This document shows, piece by piece, positions 8,515 to 16,821 of a stretch of 54,395 bases of DNA. Made by a program: the position numbers and the translations under genes. Location: assembly GCF_001425685.1 (NCBI RefSeq), contig NZ_LMCY01000037.1:197458-251852 (forward strand), in the 5' to 3' direction. The notes below the pieces were generated by a model. The model searched no databases. It was not told where the DNA came from and saw only the letters and a program-made list of their open reading frames with translations. How positions within the stretch are numbered: the first letter of the stretch is position 1; the number at the start of each line of letters is the position of its first letter. Source of the DNA: Massilia sp. Root335. GTDB taxonomy: Bacteria; Pseudomonadota; Gammaproteobacteria; Burkholderiales; Burkholderiaceae_D.

Positions 8515-10173
8515 TTGAAACGACGACAATTACTGAAGCATTTGGGTGCGGCGATTCCCGCCGTCGCCCTGTCGCCCTATGCGCGCGCCGCCGACGCGCT
8601 GACGCCCACTGGCACGGGCACGATCGCGGCCGGCCCGTTCGCGCCGACCTGGGATTCGCTGTCGACTTACCAGACGCCGGACTGGTTCCGCAACGCCAAG
8701 TTCGGCATCTGGGCGCACTGGGGACCGCAGTGCGAAGCGGAACATGGCGACTGGTATGCGCGCGGCTTGTACGAGGAAGGCAGCGACCACTACCGCTACC
8801 ATGTGCAGAAGTACGGGCACCCGTCCAAGGTCGGCTTCAAGGATGTGATCCACCAGTGGAAGGCGGAGCGCTGGGATCCGGACGCGCTGCTGGCCCTTTA
8901 CAAGAAGGCCGGGGCAAAATATTTCATGGCGCTGGCCAACCACCATGACAATCTCGACCTGTACAACAGCCGCCACCAGCCGGAATGGAATTCCACCAGG
9001 GTCGGTCCGGGCAAGGACTTGATCGCTGGCTGGAAGCGCGCCGCGCGCGCCAACGGCATGCGCTTCGGTGTGAGCGTGCATGCGGCGCACGCCTGGACCT
9101 GGTACGAGACGGCGCAGGGCGCCGACAAGAGCGGCCCCTACGCCGGCATCCCCTACGATGGCAAGCTGACCGCGGCCGACGGCAAGGGGACCTGGTGGGA
9201 AGGTCTCGATCCACAAGCGCTGTATGCGCAAAACCATCCCCTGAGCAAGAGCGGCGGCGATGGCGGCGTGTGGCAGGAGCAGTGGCACTGGGGCGGCGGC
9301 GCCGCCATTCCGGACAAGGCCTATTGCGACAAATTCTTCAACCGCACGCGCGACCTGATCGACAACTATGATCCGGACATGGTGTATTTCGACGACACCG
9401 TGCTGCCCTTGTTCCCGTTCAGCGACGTCGGCATGCGCCTGACGGCGCACATGTACAACCGCAGCATCGCCAGGAAGGGCAGGAACGAGGCGGTGGTCAA
9501 CGGCAAGATCCTCAACGAACAGCAGCGCCAAAGCATGGTGTGGGACATCGAGCGCGGCCAGAGTCACCAGATCGAGCCCTTGCCATGGCAAACCTGCACC
9601 TGCATCGGCAACTGGCACTACGACCGGTCGCTGTACGAGCGCAAGGCCTACAAGAGCGCGCAGACGGTGGTGCATACGCTGATCGACGTGGTGAGCAAGA
9701 ACGGCAACCTGCTGCTGAGCGTGCCGGTGCGAGGCAATGGCAGCATCGACGAACAGGAGCGCGCCATTGTCGAGGAAATCGGACGCTGGATGGCGGTCAA
9801 CGGCGAGGCCATCTACGACACCCGGCCCTGGGCCGTGTACGGGGAAGGGCCGGTGGCGCAGGAGGCGGCCACGCCGATGTCGGGCGCAGGCTTCAACGAG
9901 GGCAAGGGCAAGCCGTTTTCCCCGGCCGACGTGCGCTTCACTGCCAAGGGCAGGACGGTGTTCGCCTTCGTCATGGGCTGGCCGGCATCGGGCAAGGTGT
10001 CGATCGAGGCCATGGGCAGTGCCAGTGCGCACATGTCGAGCCGCATCCGGCGGGTCGAGCTGCTCGGCGCCAAGGGTGCGCTGGCGTTCGAACAAACCGC
10101 ACAGGGCTTGCAGGTCACACTGCCGGCCAATATACCCGCTCTGGCTTATGCCAACGCCTTGAAAATTTCTTGA
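8515..10173 (+). CDS. GH29-type alpha-L-fucosidase with Tat signal
   Basis: The 552-residue protein starts at TTG 8515, five bases after GGAG; no closer ATG fits. The N-terminus MKRRQLLKHLGAAIPAVAL has a twin-arginine motif (RRQLLK), so it should be exported folded to the periplasm. The barrel shows DWFRNAKFGIWAHWGPQ, GAKYFMALANHHDNLDL and PDMVYFDD, the pattern of family 29 fucosidases. The Asp pair at 293-294 contains the likely nucleophile. A C-terminal beta domain follows from about residue 440. It would remove terminal fucose from imported oligosaccharides. It lies 92 bases behind the halogenases and 10 bases before the esterase, so it is probably part of the same transcript. Confidence 0.87.
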   Translation: MKRRQLLKHLGAAIPAVALSPYARAADALTPTGTGTIAAGPFAPTWDSLSTYQTPDWFRNAKFGIWAHWGPQCEAEHGDWYARGLYEEGSDHYRYHVQKYGHPSKVGFKDVIHQWKAERWDPDALLALYKKAGAKYFMALANHHDNLDLYNSRHQPEWNSTRVGPGKDLIAGWKRAARANGMRFGVSVHAAHAWTWYETAQGADKSGPYAGIPYDGKLTAADGKGTWWEGLDPQALYAQNHPLSKSGGDGGVWQEQWHWGGGAAIPDKAYCDKFFNRTRDLIDNYDPDMVYFDDTVLPLFPFSDVGMRLTAHMYNRSIARKGRNEAVVNGKILNEQQRQSMVWDIERGQSHQIEPLPWQTCTCIGNWHYDRSLYERKAYKSAQTVVHTLIDVVSKNGNLLLSVPVRGNGSIDEQERAIVEEIGRWMAVNGEAIYDTRPWAVYGEGPVAQEAATPMSGAGFNEGKGKPFSPADVRFTAKGRTVFAFVMGWPASGKVSIEAMGSASAHMSSRIRRVELLGAKGALAFEQTAQGLQVTLPANIPALAYANALKIS

Positions 10174-10183
10174 GGAGAAAGAC

Positions 10184-12112
10184 TTGAACATCGCAGCCTT
10201 CGTGCTTGCCGCATCGCTGGCAACACCCGTGCTGGCGCAGCCGGCGGCACCGGCATTTGCCGGCATCTTCGGCGACCATGCCGTGCTGCAGCGCGGCGAA
10301 GCTTTGACCTTGTGGGGCACGGCGCCCCCCGGACTTGGCGTGACGGTGCGCCTTGGCGGCAAGACCGCCGAGGCCAAGGCCGATGCGCAGGGCCGATGGC
10401 GGGCGAGCATGCCGGCCATGTCGGCCGGCGGACCGTACACGCTGTCCGCCAGCGGCGCCGGCGGTACCGCGACGCTCATGGACATCATGATCGGCGACGT
10501 CTTCCTGTGCGGCGGCCAGTCGAACATGGAGTTTCCGTTGCGCCTGTCGACGGGCGCGTGGCCGGCATTTCCCGCCAATCCGGACCTGCGCTTCGTCAAT
10601 ATTCAACGCATCAGCGAACTTGCCGTCCAGCAGGACTTGAAGCGGCCGGCGGTATGGAACGTGGTGACGCCCAAGACCGTCGGCGAGGCCTCGGCGGCGT
10701 GCTACTACATGGCGCGTACACTGCAGCAGAAGCAGAAGGTGGCGGTCGGCTTCATTGGGTCGGACTGGGGTGGTACCACGATCCAGGGCTGGATCGGCGA
10801 GGAATCGCTGAAGACCCTGCCGGCCTACGCCGAGCGGGTCGAGGCGCTGGCGGTGATGGCGTCCAATCCGTCCAAGGGGATGGCCGACGAAGCACGCCGC
10901 CTCGAGCGATGGTGGGACGCGCATGACCCGCAGGCCAAGGCGCAGCGTGCCTGGAGCTTGCCGGGATTCGACGACGCGGCATGGCCGAGCTTGTCGCCGA
11001 AGGGATCGTGGAAGGATGCCGGCGTCGCCGCGTTGGCGGGCTTCGACGGCGCCGCCTGGTTCCGCACCAGCGTGACGCTGAGCGAGGCGCAGGCGCGCGC
11101 GGCCAACGCCCTCCAGCTCGGTCCCATCGATACCTACGACAGCACCTGGGTCAACGGCGTGCGCGTGGGCGGCGGCACTATTGCGTGGATATCGCGCGAC
11201 TATGCCGTTCCCGCGGGCGTTTTCAAACCGGGCCGCAACGTGATCGCCGTCCATGTTCTTGGGGGCGGCGGGCTGACCGGGCTGCCGGAACAGCGCGGCA
11301 TCAAGACCGGCGACGGGCAGTTCATTGCCCTGTCCGCGCCGTGGAAATACCAGCTGGGCATGCGCGCCAAGGGCCTGACTATCCCGGCCGCGCCGTGGGA
11401 AGTGCCGATCAGCCTGTCCACGCTCCACAACGCGATGATCGCGCCGCTGGCCGGCTACAAGTTCAAACTGGCGGCCTGGTACCAGGGCGAGGCCAACACG
11501 GACGCCGCAAGTGAATACGAGACCTTGCTGCCGCTGCTGATCGCCGATTGGCGCAAGACCTTGGGCCAGCCGGAATTGCCCTTCCTCGTCGTCCAGTTAT
11601 CCTCGTTCGGTTCGATCGCGACCAAGCCCGGGCCATCGAACTGGGCGCAGTTGCGCGAAGCCCAGGCCAGGACGGTGCGCAACGACCCGCATGCCGCGCT
11701 GATCGTGACGATCGACGTGGGCGACCGCACCGACATTCATCCCGCGCAGAAAGCCGTGGTCGGCGAGCGCCTGGCCCGCGCGGCGCGCGCGCTGGCCTAC
11801 GGTGAAGCGATCACGCCTGGCGGCCCGGAAGCGGTCGGCGTGAAGCGGGAAGGGGAGGACCTGGTGGTCACCTTCAAGAACACCGGCGGGGGCTTGCGCA
11901 CCTATAGTTCTAACCATGCGATCGGATTCGAAGCCTGTGCCGGCGCCGTGTGCCAGTTCGTGCTGGCGGTGGCGCAAGGCGACACGGTGACGCTGAAAGG
12001 CGCCAACCAGCCAGGCACCACGCGTGTGCGCTATGCCTGGGCCGATGCGCCGTATGTGAATCTGTACAGCGCCGACGACTTGCCTGCTGCGCCGTTCGAG
12101 ATGGCGCTGTAA
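10184..12112 (+). CDS. Sialate O-acetylesterase-like carbohydrate esterase
   Basis: The 642-residue protein starts at TTG 10184 behind AGGAGAAAG and has a short signal peptide (MNIAAFVLAASLATPVLA). The catalytic SGNH-type halves are visible: VFLCGGQSNMEF with Ser113, AWYQGEANT, and DRTDIHPAQK with His519. Between them, at roughly residues 225-385, sits a jelly-roll-like insert (AAWFRTSVTLSEAQ, then DTYDSTWVNGVRVG) as found in larger members of this group. Sialic acid genes are absent, so a plant-glycan acetyl ester is a better guess than sialate. Xanthomonas has a related xyloglucan acetylesterase with an added domain (family CE20). With the fucosidase this points to decorated xyloglucan or pectin. 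Confidence 0.85.
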   Translation: MNIAAFVLAASLATPVLAQPAAPAFAGIFGDHAVLQRGEALTLWGTAPPGLGVTVRLGGKTAEAKADAQGRWRASMPAMSAGGPYTLSASGAGGTATLMDIMIGDVFLCGGQSNMEFPLRLSTGAWPAFPANPDLRFVNIQRISELAVQQDLKRPAVWNVVTPKTVGEASAACYYMARTLQQKQKVAVGFIGSDWGGTTIQGWIGEESLKTLPAYAERVEALAVMASNPSKGMADEARRLERWWDAHDPQAKAQRAWSLPGFDDAAWPSLSPKGSWKDAGVAALAGFDGAAWFRTSVTLSEAQARAANALQLGPIDTYDSTWVNGVRVGGGTIAWISRDYAVPAGVFKPGRNVIAVHVLGGGGLTGLPEQRGIKTGDGQFIALSAPWKYQLGMRAKGLTIPAAPWEVPISLSTLHNAMIAPLAGYKFKLAAWYQGEANTDAASEYETLLPLLIADWRKTLGQPELPFLVVQLSSFGSIATKPGPSNWAQLREAQARTVRNDPHAALIVTIDVGDRTDIHPAQKAVVGERLARAARALAYGEAITPGGPEAVGVKREGEDLVVTFKNTGGGLRTYSSNHAIGFEACAGAVCQFVLAVAQGDTVTLKGANQPGTTRVRYAWADAPYVNLYSADDLPAAPFEMAL

Positions 12113-12143
12113 GCAGGCAGACGCCGGCCTATTGCATCACTCA

Positions 12144-13082
12144 TTGAGCTTTCCCCTTGGGCTGTCGGCCATGTACTGCCTGCTCCAACCCGCCCTTGCG
12201 GAAACGGTCAAGGTGGACGATGTCCGATCCTTGCAGGCGGCCTTGGACAAAGCCCGGGTGAACAAGCGCATTACCCGCAACGAGCTGGCAGCGGGCACGT
12301 AGGCCTTGCGCGCGCCCATTGTCGTCGATGAGAGGCTGTCCGGCACGGCAGCGACACCGTTCGTACTGGCGGGCGCCACAGGCGCGCGTCCGTTGCCGAC
12401 CGGTGCCGAACACCTGGCCAGCCTACACTGGGAGGCCTGGAACGGCGGCATCTGGCGTGCCACACTCGAGGACAAGGACTTCCAGCGCCTGTGGCTTGGC
12501 CCGTCGATGCTGGTCCGTGCGCGCTATCCCAACAGCGACCCCGCCAAGCTGGTCCTGGGCGCCCTGGCCAGTGGCGCCACGTCGAAGGAGCGCGTGGCGA
12601 CCTGGCGCGATCCGGCTGGCGCCGTGCTGCATGGCCCTGCACGGCGGACGCTGGGGGGTGTCCATGTGCATCGAAGGCCGGCGCGCGCCTGTGCAGAACA
12701 TCCGGATCGAGAACCTGGCGTTCGAGGACACCGACGCGACCGCTACTGGCATCCAGATCGCGCGGAAATGGATAGGCGACTGGCAGTGGAGCCTTCCCTG
12801 GCCACGCTGGACGCGATCGAACCAATTGTGATGCGGCGCAACCGCTTCGAGTGCGACCACGGCTGGGATGTTGATCTGGACGACGGCGCCTCGAATTACG
12901 TCATCGAAGAGAACCTCAAGTTGTCGGGCGCCCTCAAGCTGCGTGAAGGCGTGCACCGGGTCGTTCGCAACAATATCCTCGTGAACGGGAGCTTCCATCC
13001 GCATGTATGGTCACGGACGCGCACTCCGTTGCCGGCGCCCTTCGTGCATCCGGTCCGCGAAGTTGCATTCTTGGTACTTTAG
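12144..13082 (+). pseudogene. Broken right-handed beta-helix glycan-processing protein
   Basis: Pieces of one protein are readable in two frames. A signal-peptide-like start (TTG 12144, then MYCLLQPALAETVKV) runs into an in-frame TAG at 12300. The same frame resumes with WRATLEDKDFQRLWLGP and ARYPNSDP up to about 12620. The next frame carries ALHGGRWGV and VQNIRIENLAFEDTDATATG up to about 12790. The first frame then returns with CDHGWDVDLDDGASNY, LKLREGVHRVVRNNI and NGSFHPHVW. These match the beta-helix family found in polysaccharide loci, whose members are usually over 600 residues. A nonsense codon, two frame changes and a shortened length mark it as dead. Confidence 0.72.
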
Positions 13083-13389
13083 GCATGTGTTGCGATCCTT
13101 GTAAGAGAGAAACTCAATATGAACGTAGCGCTAGCCGTTGCGTTTGAAAGATCGGTCGCTTTGTTGCACGGAAAATTCGCCGGACGCAACACCTGTTGAA
13201 AGTTAATTCTAAATTTCTAACATGGCTGTTGCGGACGAAACCGATCAGGTGCTTGAGCTCCAAAGCAACAAAGCATTGCGGGAAGGCAACAATGCAATGT
13301 GCCAGAAAGATTATTCCGAGTAAAATTCGTGCTCGCCCCCGCACGCCCAACCTTCAGGGCTCTCATCGTTGATCAGCTGGATAACTAAA
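13083..13389. other. A/T-richer leader of the ATPase-HNH module
   Basis: There is no convincing gene here. Base composition drops sharply against the genes to the left, marking the edge of an acquired segment. No tRNA fragment and no dif-like sequence was seen that would define an insertion point. Confidence 0.5.
13196..13223 (+). promoter_or_regulatory. Weak promoter candidate for the ATPase-HNH module
   Basis: TTGAAA (13196-13201) and TAACAT (13218-13223) are separated by 16 bases in the most A/T-rich part of the leader, about 165 bases before the ATPase start. It is a match by eye only. Confidence 0.3.
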
Positions 13390-14697
13390 GTGAAAGTCCA
13401 ACAAATCGCCATACAGCAGCGCAAAATTATTCGAAATGCCCACATCGAACTGCGTACCGACAGGCAGCACCCAGCACTCGATCATGTCTATGGCAAGCTT
13501 TCCATTACTATGGTGGCTGGGCGTAATGGCTCAGGTAAGTCATCGCTACTGTCCTTTATCCCTCAGATATTCCACAACTTGGAGCGGAGCCCGGAGGACA
13601 TTAAGGGGGAATTTTCGTTTCGCTATGTGATATCTCAGCCGCAGGGCGTAGAACTGCGATGTGAGCTGTACCAGACCTTCGATGGTACTGTTCGGTTAGC
13701 CGTTGGCGGCGTGTTCGACAAGAAGGTGGTTCGCGATAAGCTCGGTCGACGCGCAAAGGACGACGATGCGATCGCCTACGCCGACATCAAGGAATTTTTG
13801 CCGTCGAACGTAATCGTGTCAGGCTTCTCGATGAGCGGAGAATATCCCGCTGAACGGCTTGCAAATTTCAAGGGTGACCGGAGGCTGAGCGTCTTTGACA
13901 TGAGCCAGCTCTACGGCCGAAATCACTACGGTTTTCCACCTTTCTCCCCAGGCATTGCCCGCCTGCTGACACTTTGGTTAGACCATGCCCCTGCCGTCCG
14001 GATGCTCGAAGTCATACTTGGTGCAAGCATCACAGGAATGGTAGTGGCGAGGGACAGGAACGTGCGGTCAGAGGACGAGGAATGGGTAGAGTTTTCCCCT
14101 ACTCTCATTGAACGTGAAGCCCGCGGAGACATATGGTTGAACGACCTGGAATTGCGCTGTCGCGACGGGCGTATGATCACTTTGAGTATGATGAGTTCGG
14201 GTCAAAAGTTCTTGCTCGCGAGAATTCTTTCCATTCTCGGTGCGATCCGAGAACACTCTATCATCATCCTGGAAGAGCCCGAAATGCACTTGGATCCTAG
14301 CTGGGCACGCCAGGTCATCAGCCTCCTAGTGAGCTTTTTCAAAGATTACGCAGCGCACCTCTTTATTGCCACACACTCGTTCTCACTGCTGAATTCGGTG
14401 CCGGCACCATGGATCCTATTGGCAAATGCTGGTCGATTTACTAGCCTATCTGATGACGCGCGAACCTTGCTCGCCAATGAATCTGCGTTGGCGTATCAGC
14501 TCTACGAGCCATGGCCGCATTTGGTCGAACTCGAAATTCGCCAATGCTTGGAGAATGCATCGGTCAAGGAATTGCGGGAGTTACTTAGTATGCTGGGAGA
14601 ATCCGCGCTGCGTTACGATGTTTTCCTTAAGCTGAGGGAGCAAAACGTTGATTTCGAGGAGGAAGGCGGAAACGAGGAGGGCGGCGAGAATGCGTAA
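13390..14697 (+). CDS. AAA/SMC-type ATPase of a Septu-like defence module
   Basis: The 435-residue protein is a single-chain ABC/SMC-like ATPase. It has Walker A GRNGSGKS (44-51), a signature-like LSMMSSGQKFLLARIL, Walker B IIILEEPEMHLD (Glu295-Glu296) and a switch histidine in LFIATHSFSLLNS. The C-terminus is acidic. This matches PtuA-type ATPases, which pair with an HNH nuclease and control it. The start is taken as GTG 13390, eight bases after GGA; TTG 13369 is in frame. The next gene overlaps by eight bases, so the two are co-translated. Base use is less GC-rich than the surroundings, suggesting recent transfer. The ATPase call is firm; the Septu label rests on gene order and partner. Confidence 0.85.
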   Translation: MKVQQIAIQQRKIIRNAHIELRTDRQHPALDHVYGKLSITMVAGRNGSGKSSLLSFIPQIFHNLERSPEDIKGEFSFRYVISQPQGVELRCELYQTFDGTVRLAVGGVFDKKVVRDKLGRRAKDDDAIAYADIKEFLPSNVIVSGFSMSGEYPAERLANFKGDRRLSVFDMSQLYGRNHYGFPPFSPGIARLLTLWLDHAPAVRMLEVILGASITGMVVARDRNVRSEDEEWVEFSPTLIEREARGDIWLNDLELRCRDGRMITLSMMSSGQKFLLARILSILGAIREHSIIILEEPEMHLDPSWARQVISLLVSFFKDYAAHLFIATHSFSLLNSVPAPWILLANAGRFTSLSDDARTLLANESALAYQLYEPWPHLVELEIRQCLENASVKELRELLSMLGESALRYDVFLKLREQNVDFEEEGGNEEGGENA

Positions 14698-15697
14698 AGT
14701 CATTAATCCCACGAACAAAGCCTTGTTGAAGACGCTGGGAGAGGAATTCATCGCACCCTTGCTGGAGGTGCTGGCTCATGCAAGGACACAGGGATGTCGG
14801 GTACAGACCCCACAGGCCTTAAAAGTTGTGTCAGCAACCCGCCAGAAGGTGCTTGTAGCGGCGTTTGCGATCTCGCTCGGGAAGTCAAACAGGAAGACCT
14901 TCGGCGCCCGCTGCAACGCTGCGATCAAGGCAGCCGATATCGCGGATCTGGCAAAGCTCTCAGGCGAATACGCAGCACAAGTCGCGGACCTGCGCGCCGG
15001 ACGAAATCCACAGGTTACGGTTGTCGTCCCCAAATCCATTGTCGCACTATGCAAGGATATCATCTACGGCAAGTTGTTTGATCATAAAGACATCTGGACA
15101 GCGCTTGGCCTGCCCCCCCTTACACGCACGCAATTTCACGAGAACTTCAGGCAGGACAATGGCTATCCGAGCACCTGTCCTTACTGCGATCTGGATACGA
15201 TGAATTCCGAAGGATCCAGCGTGGTTGAACACTTATTTCCCAAGTCAAAATTTCCTTTGCTCTCCGTGGATGGCTATAATTTGTTCAGTTCTTGCTGGGC
15301 CTGCAACGGCCCCGCCGGGAAAGGGAATCATACAGTCGCGCAGCTGGCTTCACCATATGACCACGAGGTCGGCATGCTTGTCGATTTCAAGCACGATGCC
15401 GCGCAGATGAAACTGGAAATCGTTGCGCAATCAGGGCGGCCCGATGTTGATGGCTATCTCCAATTACTGCAACTGCAGATCCGCTACGCGCGCCCAGGGG
15501 TCTGGAACCAATTCAATAGCCGCCGCGAAGCCATAGTAGAGTCTTTGCAGCAAAGGAAATTTGCAAGTCTCAACGAACTGGACGCCTATGTAGTGAAACA
15601 GCAGAAAGGCGCGGTGTTGACCTATGCGGTAGCACATTGGGCGCGTGCGGCGCTGCGGCCAGCACACGTCAAGCGCCCCCGTAAAGGCAAACCCTGA
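14690..15697 (+). CDS. HNH endonuclease of a Septu-like defence module
   Basis: The 335-residue protein has an alpha-helical N-terminal half and an HNH nuclease core. A first zinc pair is CPYC (Cys163, Cys166), then VVEHLFPKSKFP with His181, then CWACN (Cys202, Cys205, Asn206). This two-knuckle arrangement fits PtuB-like nucleases, which cut DNA when released or licensed by the ATPase. ATG 14690 lies inside the last codons of the ATPase gene, nine bases after AGGAGGG. The last 60 residues are basic. No reverse transcriptase or retron RNA is nearby, so it looks like stand-alone Septu rather than a retron effector. Known Septu systems act against phage; activity here is inferred. Confidence 0.8.
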   Translation: MRKVINPTNKALLKTLGEEFIAPLLEVLAHARTQGCRVQTPQALKVVSATRQKVLVAAFAISLGKSNRKTFGARCNAAIKAADIADLAKLSGEYAAQVADLRAGRNPQVTVVVPKSIVALCKDIIYGKLFDHKDIWTALGLPPLTRTQFHENFRQDNGYPSTCPYCDLDTMNSEGSSVVEHLFPKSKFPLLSVDGYNLFSSCWACNGPAGKGNHTVAQLASPYDHEVGMLVDFKHDAAQMKLEIVAQSGRPDVDGYLQLLQLQIRYARPGVWNQFNSRREAIVESLQQRKFASLNELDAYVVKQQKGAVLTYAVAHWARAALRPAHVKRPRKGKP

Positions 15698-15913
15698 AAT
15701 AAGAATCCGCCAGCCGGCCGCGTTATGCATCATTTAGCAGCGTGCTTTACGATCTTCGATTCTCTCGATCAGCTTGTGAGTGGCGTCTCTGCACTAATCC
15801 TTGCCGCGAACAACTAGGCCTCCCGGGCAAACTGCTAGTACGAGCGCCCTTGCAAAACGGAACTGAATCGCCCCGGATTTGATGGAGGCTCCAACTCTTG
15901 AGAGAATGGAGCT

Positions 15914-16030
15914 ATGAACAAAAAGCCAAGCAAATTTTCGCCGGAAGTCCGGGAGCGCGCTGTCCGTCTGGTACGGGAGCAGCGTAATGAGCATCCTTCG
16001 CTGTGTAAGCGTCGTGCCTGCACCGTCTAG
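15914..16030 (+). pseudogene. IS3 orfA, 5' fragment
   Basis: ATG 15914 begins MNKKPSKFSPEVRERAVRLV, the usual opening of IS3-family OrfA, which is a small DNA-binding helix-turn-helix protein. After HPSL the frame enters the IS66 end and stops at TAG 16028-16030. The true continuation (WAAVESIAGMIGC) is found at 18463 on. The fragment keeps only the first third of the protein. Confidence 0.85.
15997..16004. repeat. Left 8-bp target duplication of IS66
   Basis: TTCGCTGT stands directly before the IS66 end GTAAGCGTCG and is repeated exactly at 18461-18468. Eight bases is the duplication size known for IS66-family insertion. Confidence 0.95.
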
Positions 16031-16057
16031 ACACTAAATAGCACCAGTCGCCAAGAT

Positions 16058-16084
16058 AGTCCCCACTAAATTTTGGTGGGGACT
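16058..16084 (+). promoter_or_regulatory. Hairpin covering the tnpA ribosome binding site
   Basis: AGTCCCCAC (16058-16066) pairs perfectly with GTGGGGACT (16076-16084) around TAAATTTTG. The right arm holds GGGGA, the best ribosome binding site for a TTG start at 16088. RNA that reads into the element from outside would fold and hide this site. Confidence 0.55.
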
Positions 16085-16087
16085 ATT

Positions 16088-16447
16088 TTGGAGAGTGAAG
16101 TAAACCACGGCAGACGCCGGCGCAGCACGAACTACCCGCTGGAGTTCAAGCGGAAGCTGGCACAGCAGGCGTGCGAGCCAGGAGTGTCGGTTGCACAGCT
16201 CGCCCTGCAGCACGAGTTGAATACGAATATGGTGTTCAAATGGCGGCGCCAGTTGCGTGCCGGCGTGTTCGATCCACCAGGGCTGGTCGCGGTGACATTG
16301 GCTCCTATAGTACCGCCGCGACCTGTCATGAGCGATCAGCGCTGCGACGGCGTGATCGAAATCCGGCTGGGCAAAGCCACGATGCGCATTGAAGGCCGGC
16401 CCGATCCAGTAACGCTGGTAGCAGTCCTAGAAGGATTGCGCGGATGA
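16088..16447 (+). CDS. tnpA: IS66 accessory protein TnpA
   Basis: The protein is about 119 residues and helps transposition of IS66-family elements, probably by binding the ends. The N-terminal helix-turn-helix reads YPLEFKRKLAQQACEPGVSV and LNTNMVFKWRRQL, as in other IS66 TnpA proteins. The start is taken at TTG 16088, six bases after GGGGA; an upstream TTG at 16073 lies inside the hairpin and is less likely. Its stop overlaps the start of tnpB (ATGA), so the two are coupled. Its length is normal for the family. Confidence 0.85.
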   Translation: MESEVNHGRRRRSTNYPLEFKRKLAQQACEPGVSVAQLALQHELNTNMVFKWRRQLRAGVFDPPGLVAVTLAPIVPPRPVMSDQRCDGVIEIRLGKATMRIEGRPDPVTLVAVLEGLRG

Positions 16448-16791
16448 TCGGTCGGTCTGCGGGAACACGCATCTGGCTCGCGGCCGGCGTCACCGACATG
16501 CGCTCGGGCTTCAACGGTCTGGCGTCGAAAGTGCAGACAGCCCTGGAGGAAGATCCGTACAGCGGCCATGTGTTTGTTTTCCGAGGACGCCGCGGTGATC
16601 TGATCAAGGTTCTGTGGTGGACCGGTGATGGCCTGTGCCTGCTGTGCAAGCGCCTTGAACGTGGGCGTTTTATCTGGCCACAGGCCACCAGCGGTACGGT
16701 CACGCTGACGCAAGCCCAGCTGTCGATGCTGCTCGAAGGGATCGACTGGCGGCGACCGGAGCGCACCTGGCAGCCCCAGTCGGCCTTGTAA
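16444..16791 (+). CDS. tnpB: IS66 accessory protein TnpB
   Basis: The 115-residue protein matches the IS66 Orf2 family over its whole length, with DMRSGFNGLASKV, GHVFVFRGRRGDLIKVLWW and GDGLCLLCKRLERGRF. Its biochemical role in transposition is not settled; in studied IS66 elements it is required. It starts in an ATGA overlap with tnpA and is followed 30 bases later by tnpC. Confidence 0.93.
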   Translation: MIGRSAGTRIWLAAGVTDMRSGFNGLASKVQTALEEDPYSGHVFVFRGRRGDLIKVLWWTGDGLCLLCKRLERGRFIWPQATSGTVTLTQAQLSMLLEGIDWRRPERTWQPQSAL

Positions 16792-16821
16792 ACGAACGAG
16801 GATCTGCGTAAACTAGACCGC

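Noticed and set aside
13390..15697. Retron with PtuAB-type effector
   Set aside because: No reverse transcriptase gene and no msr/msd-like inverted repeats are present around the pair.
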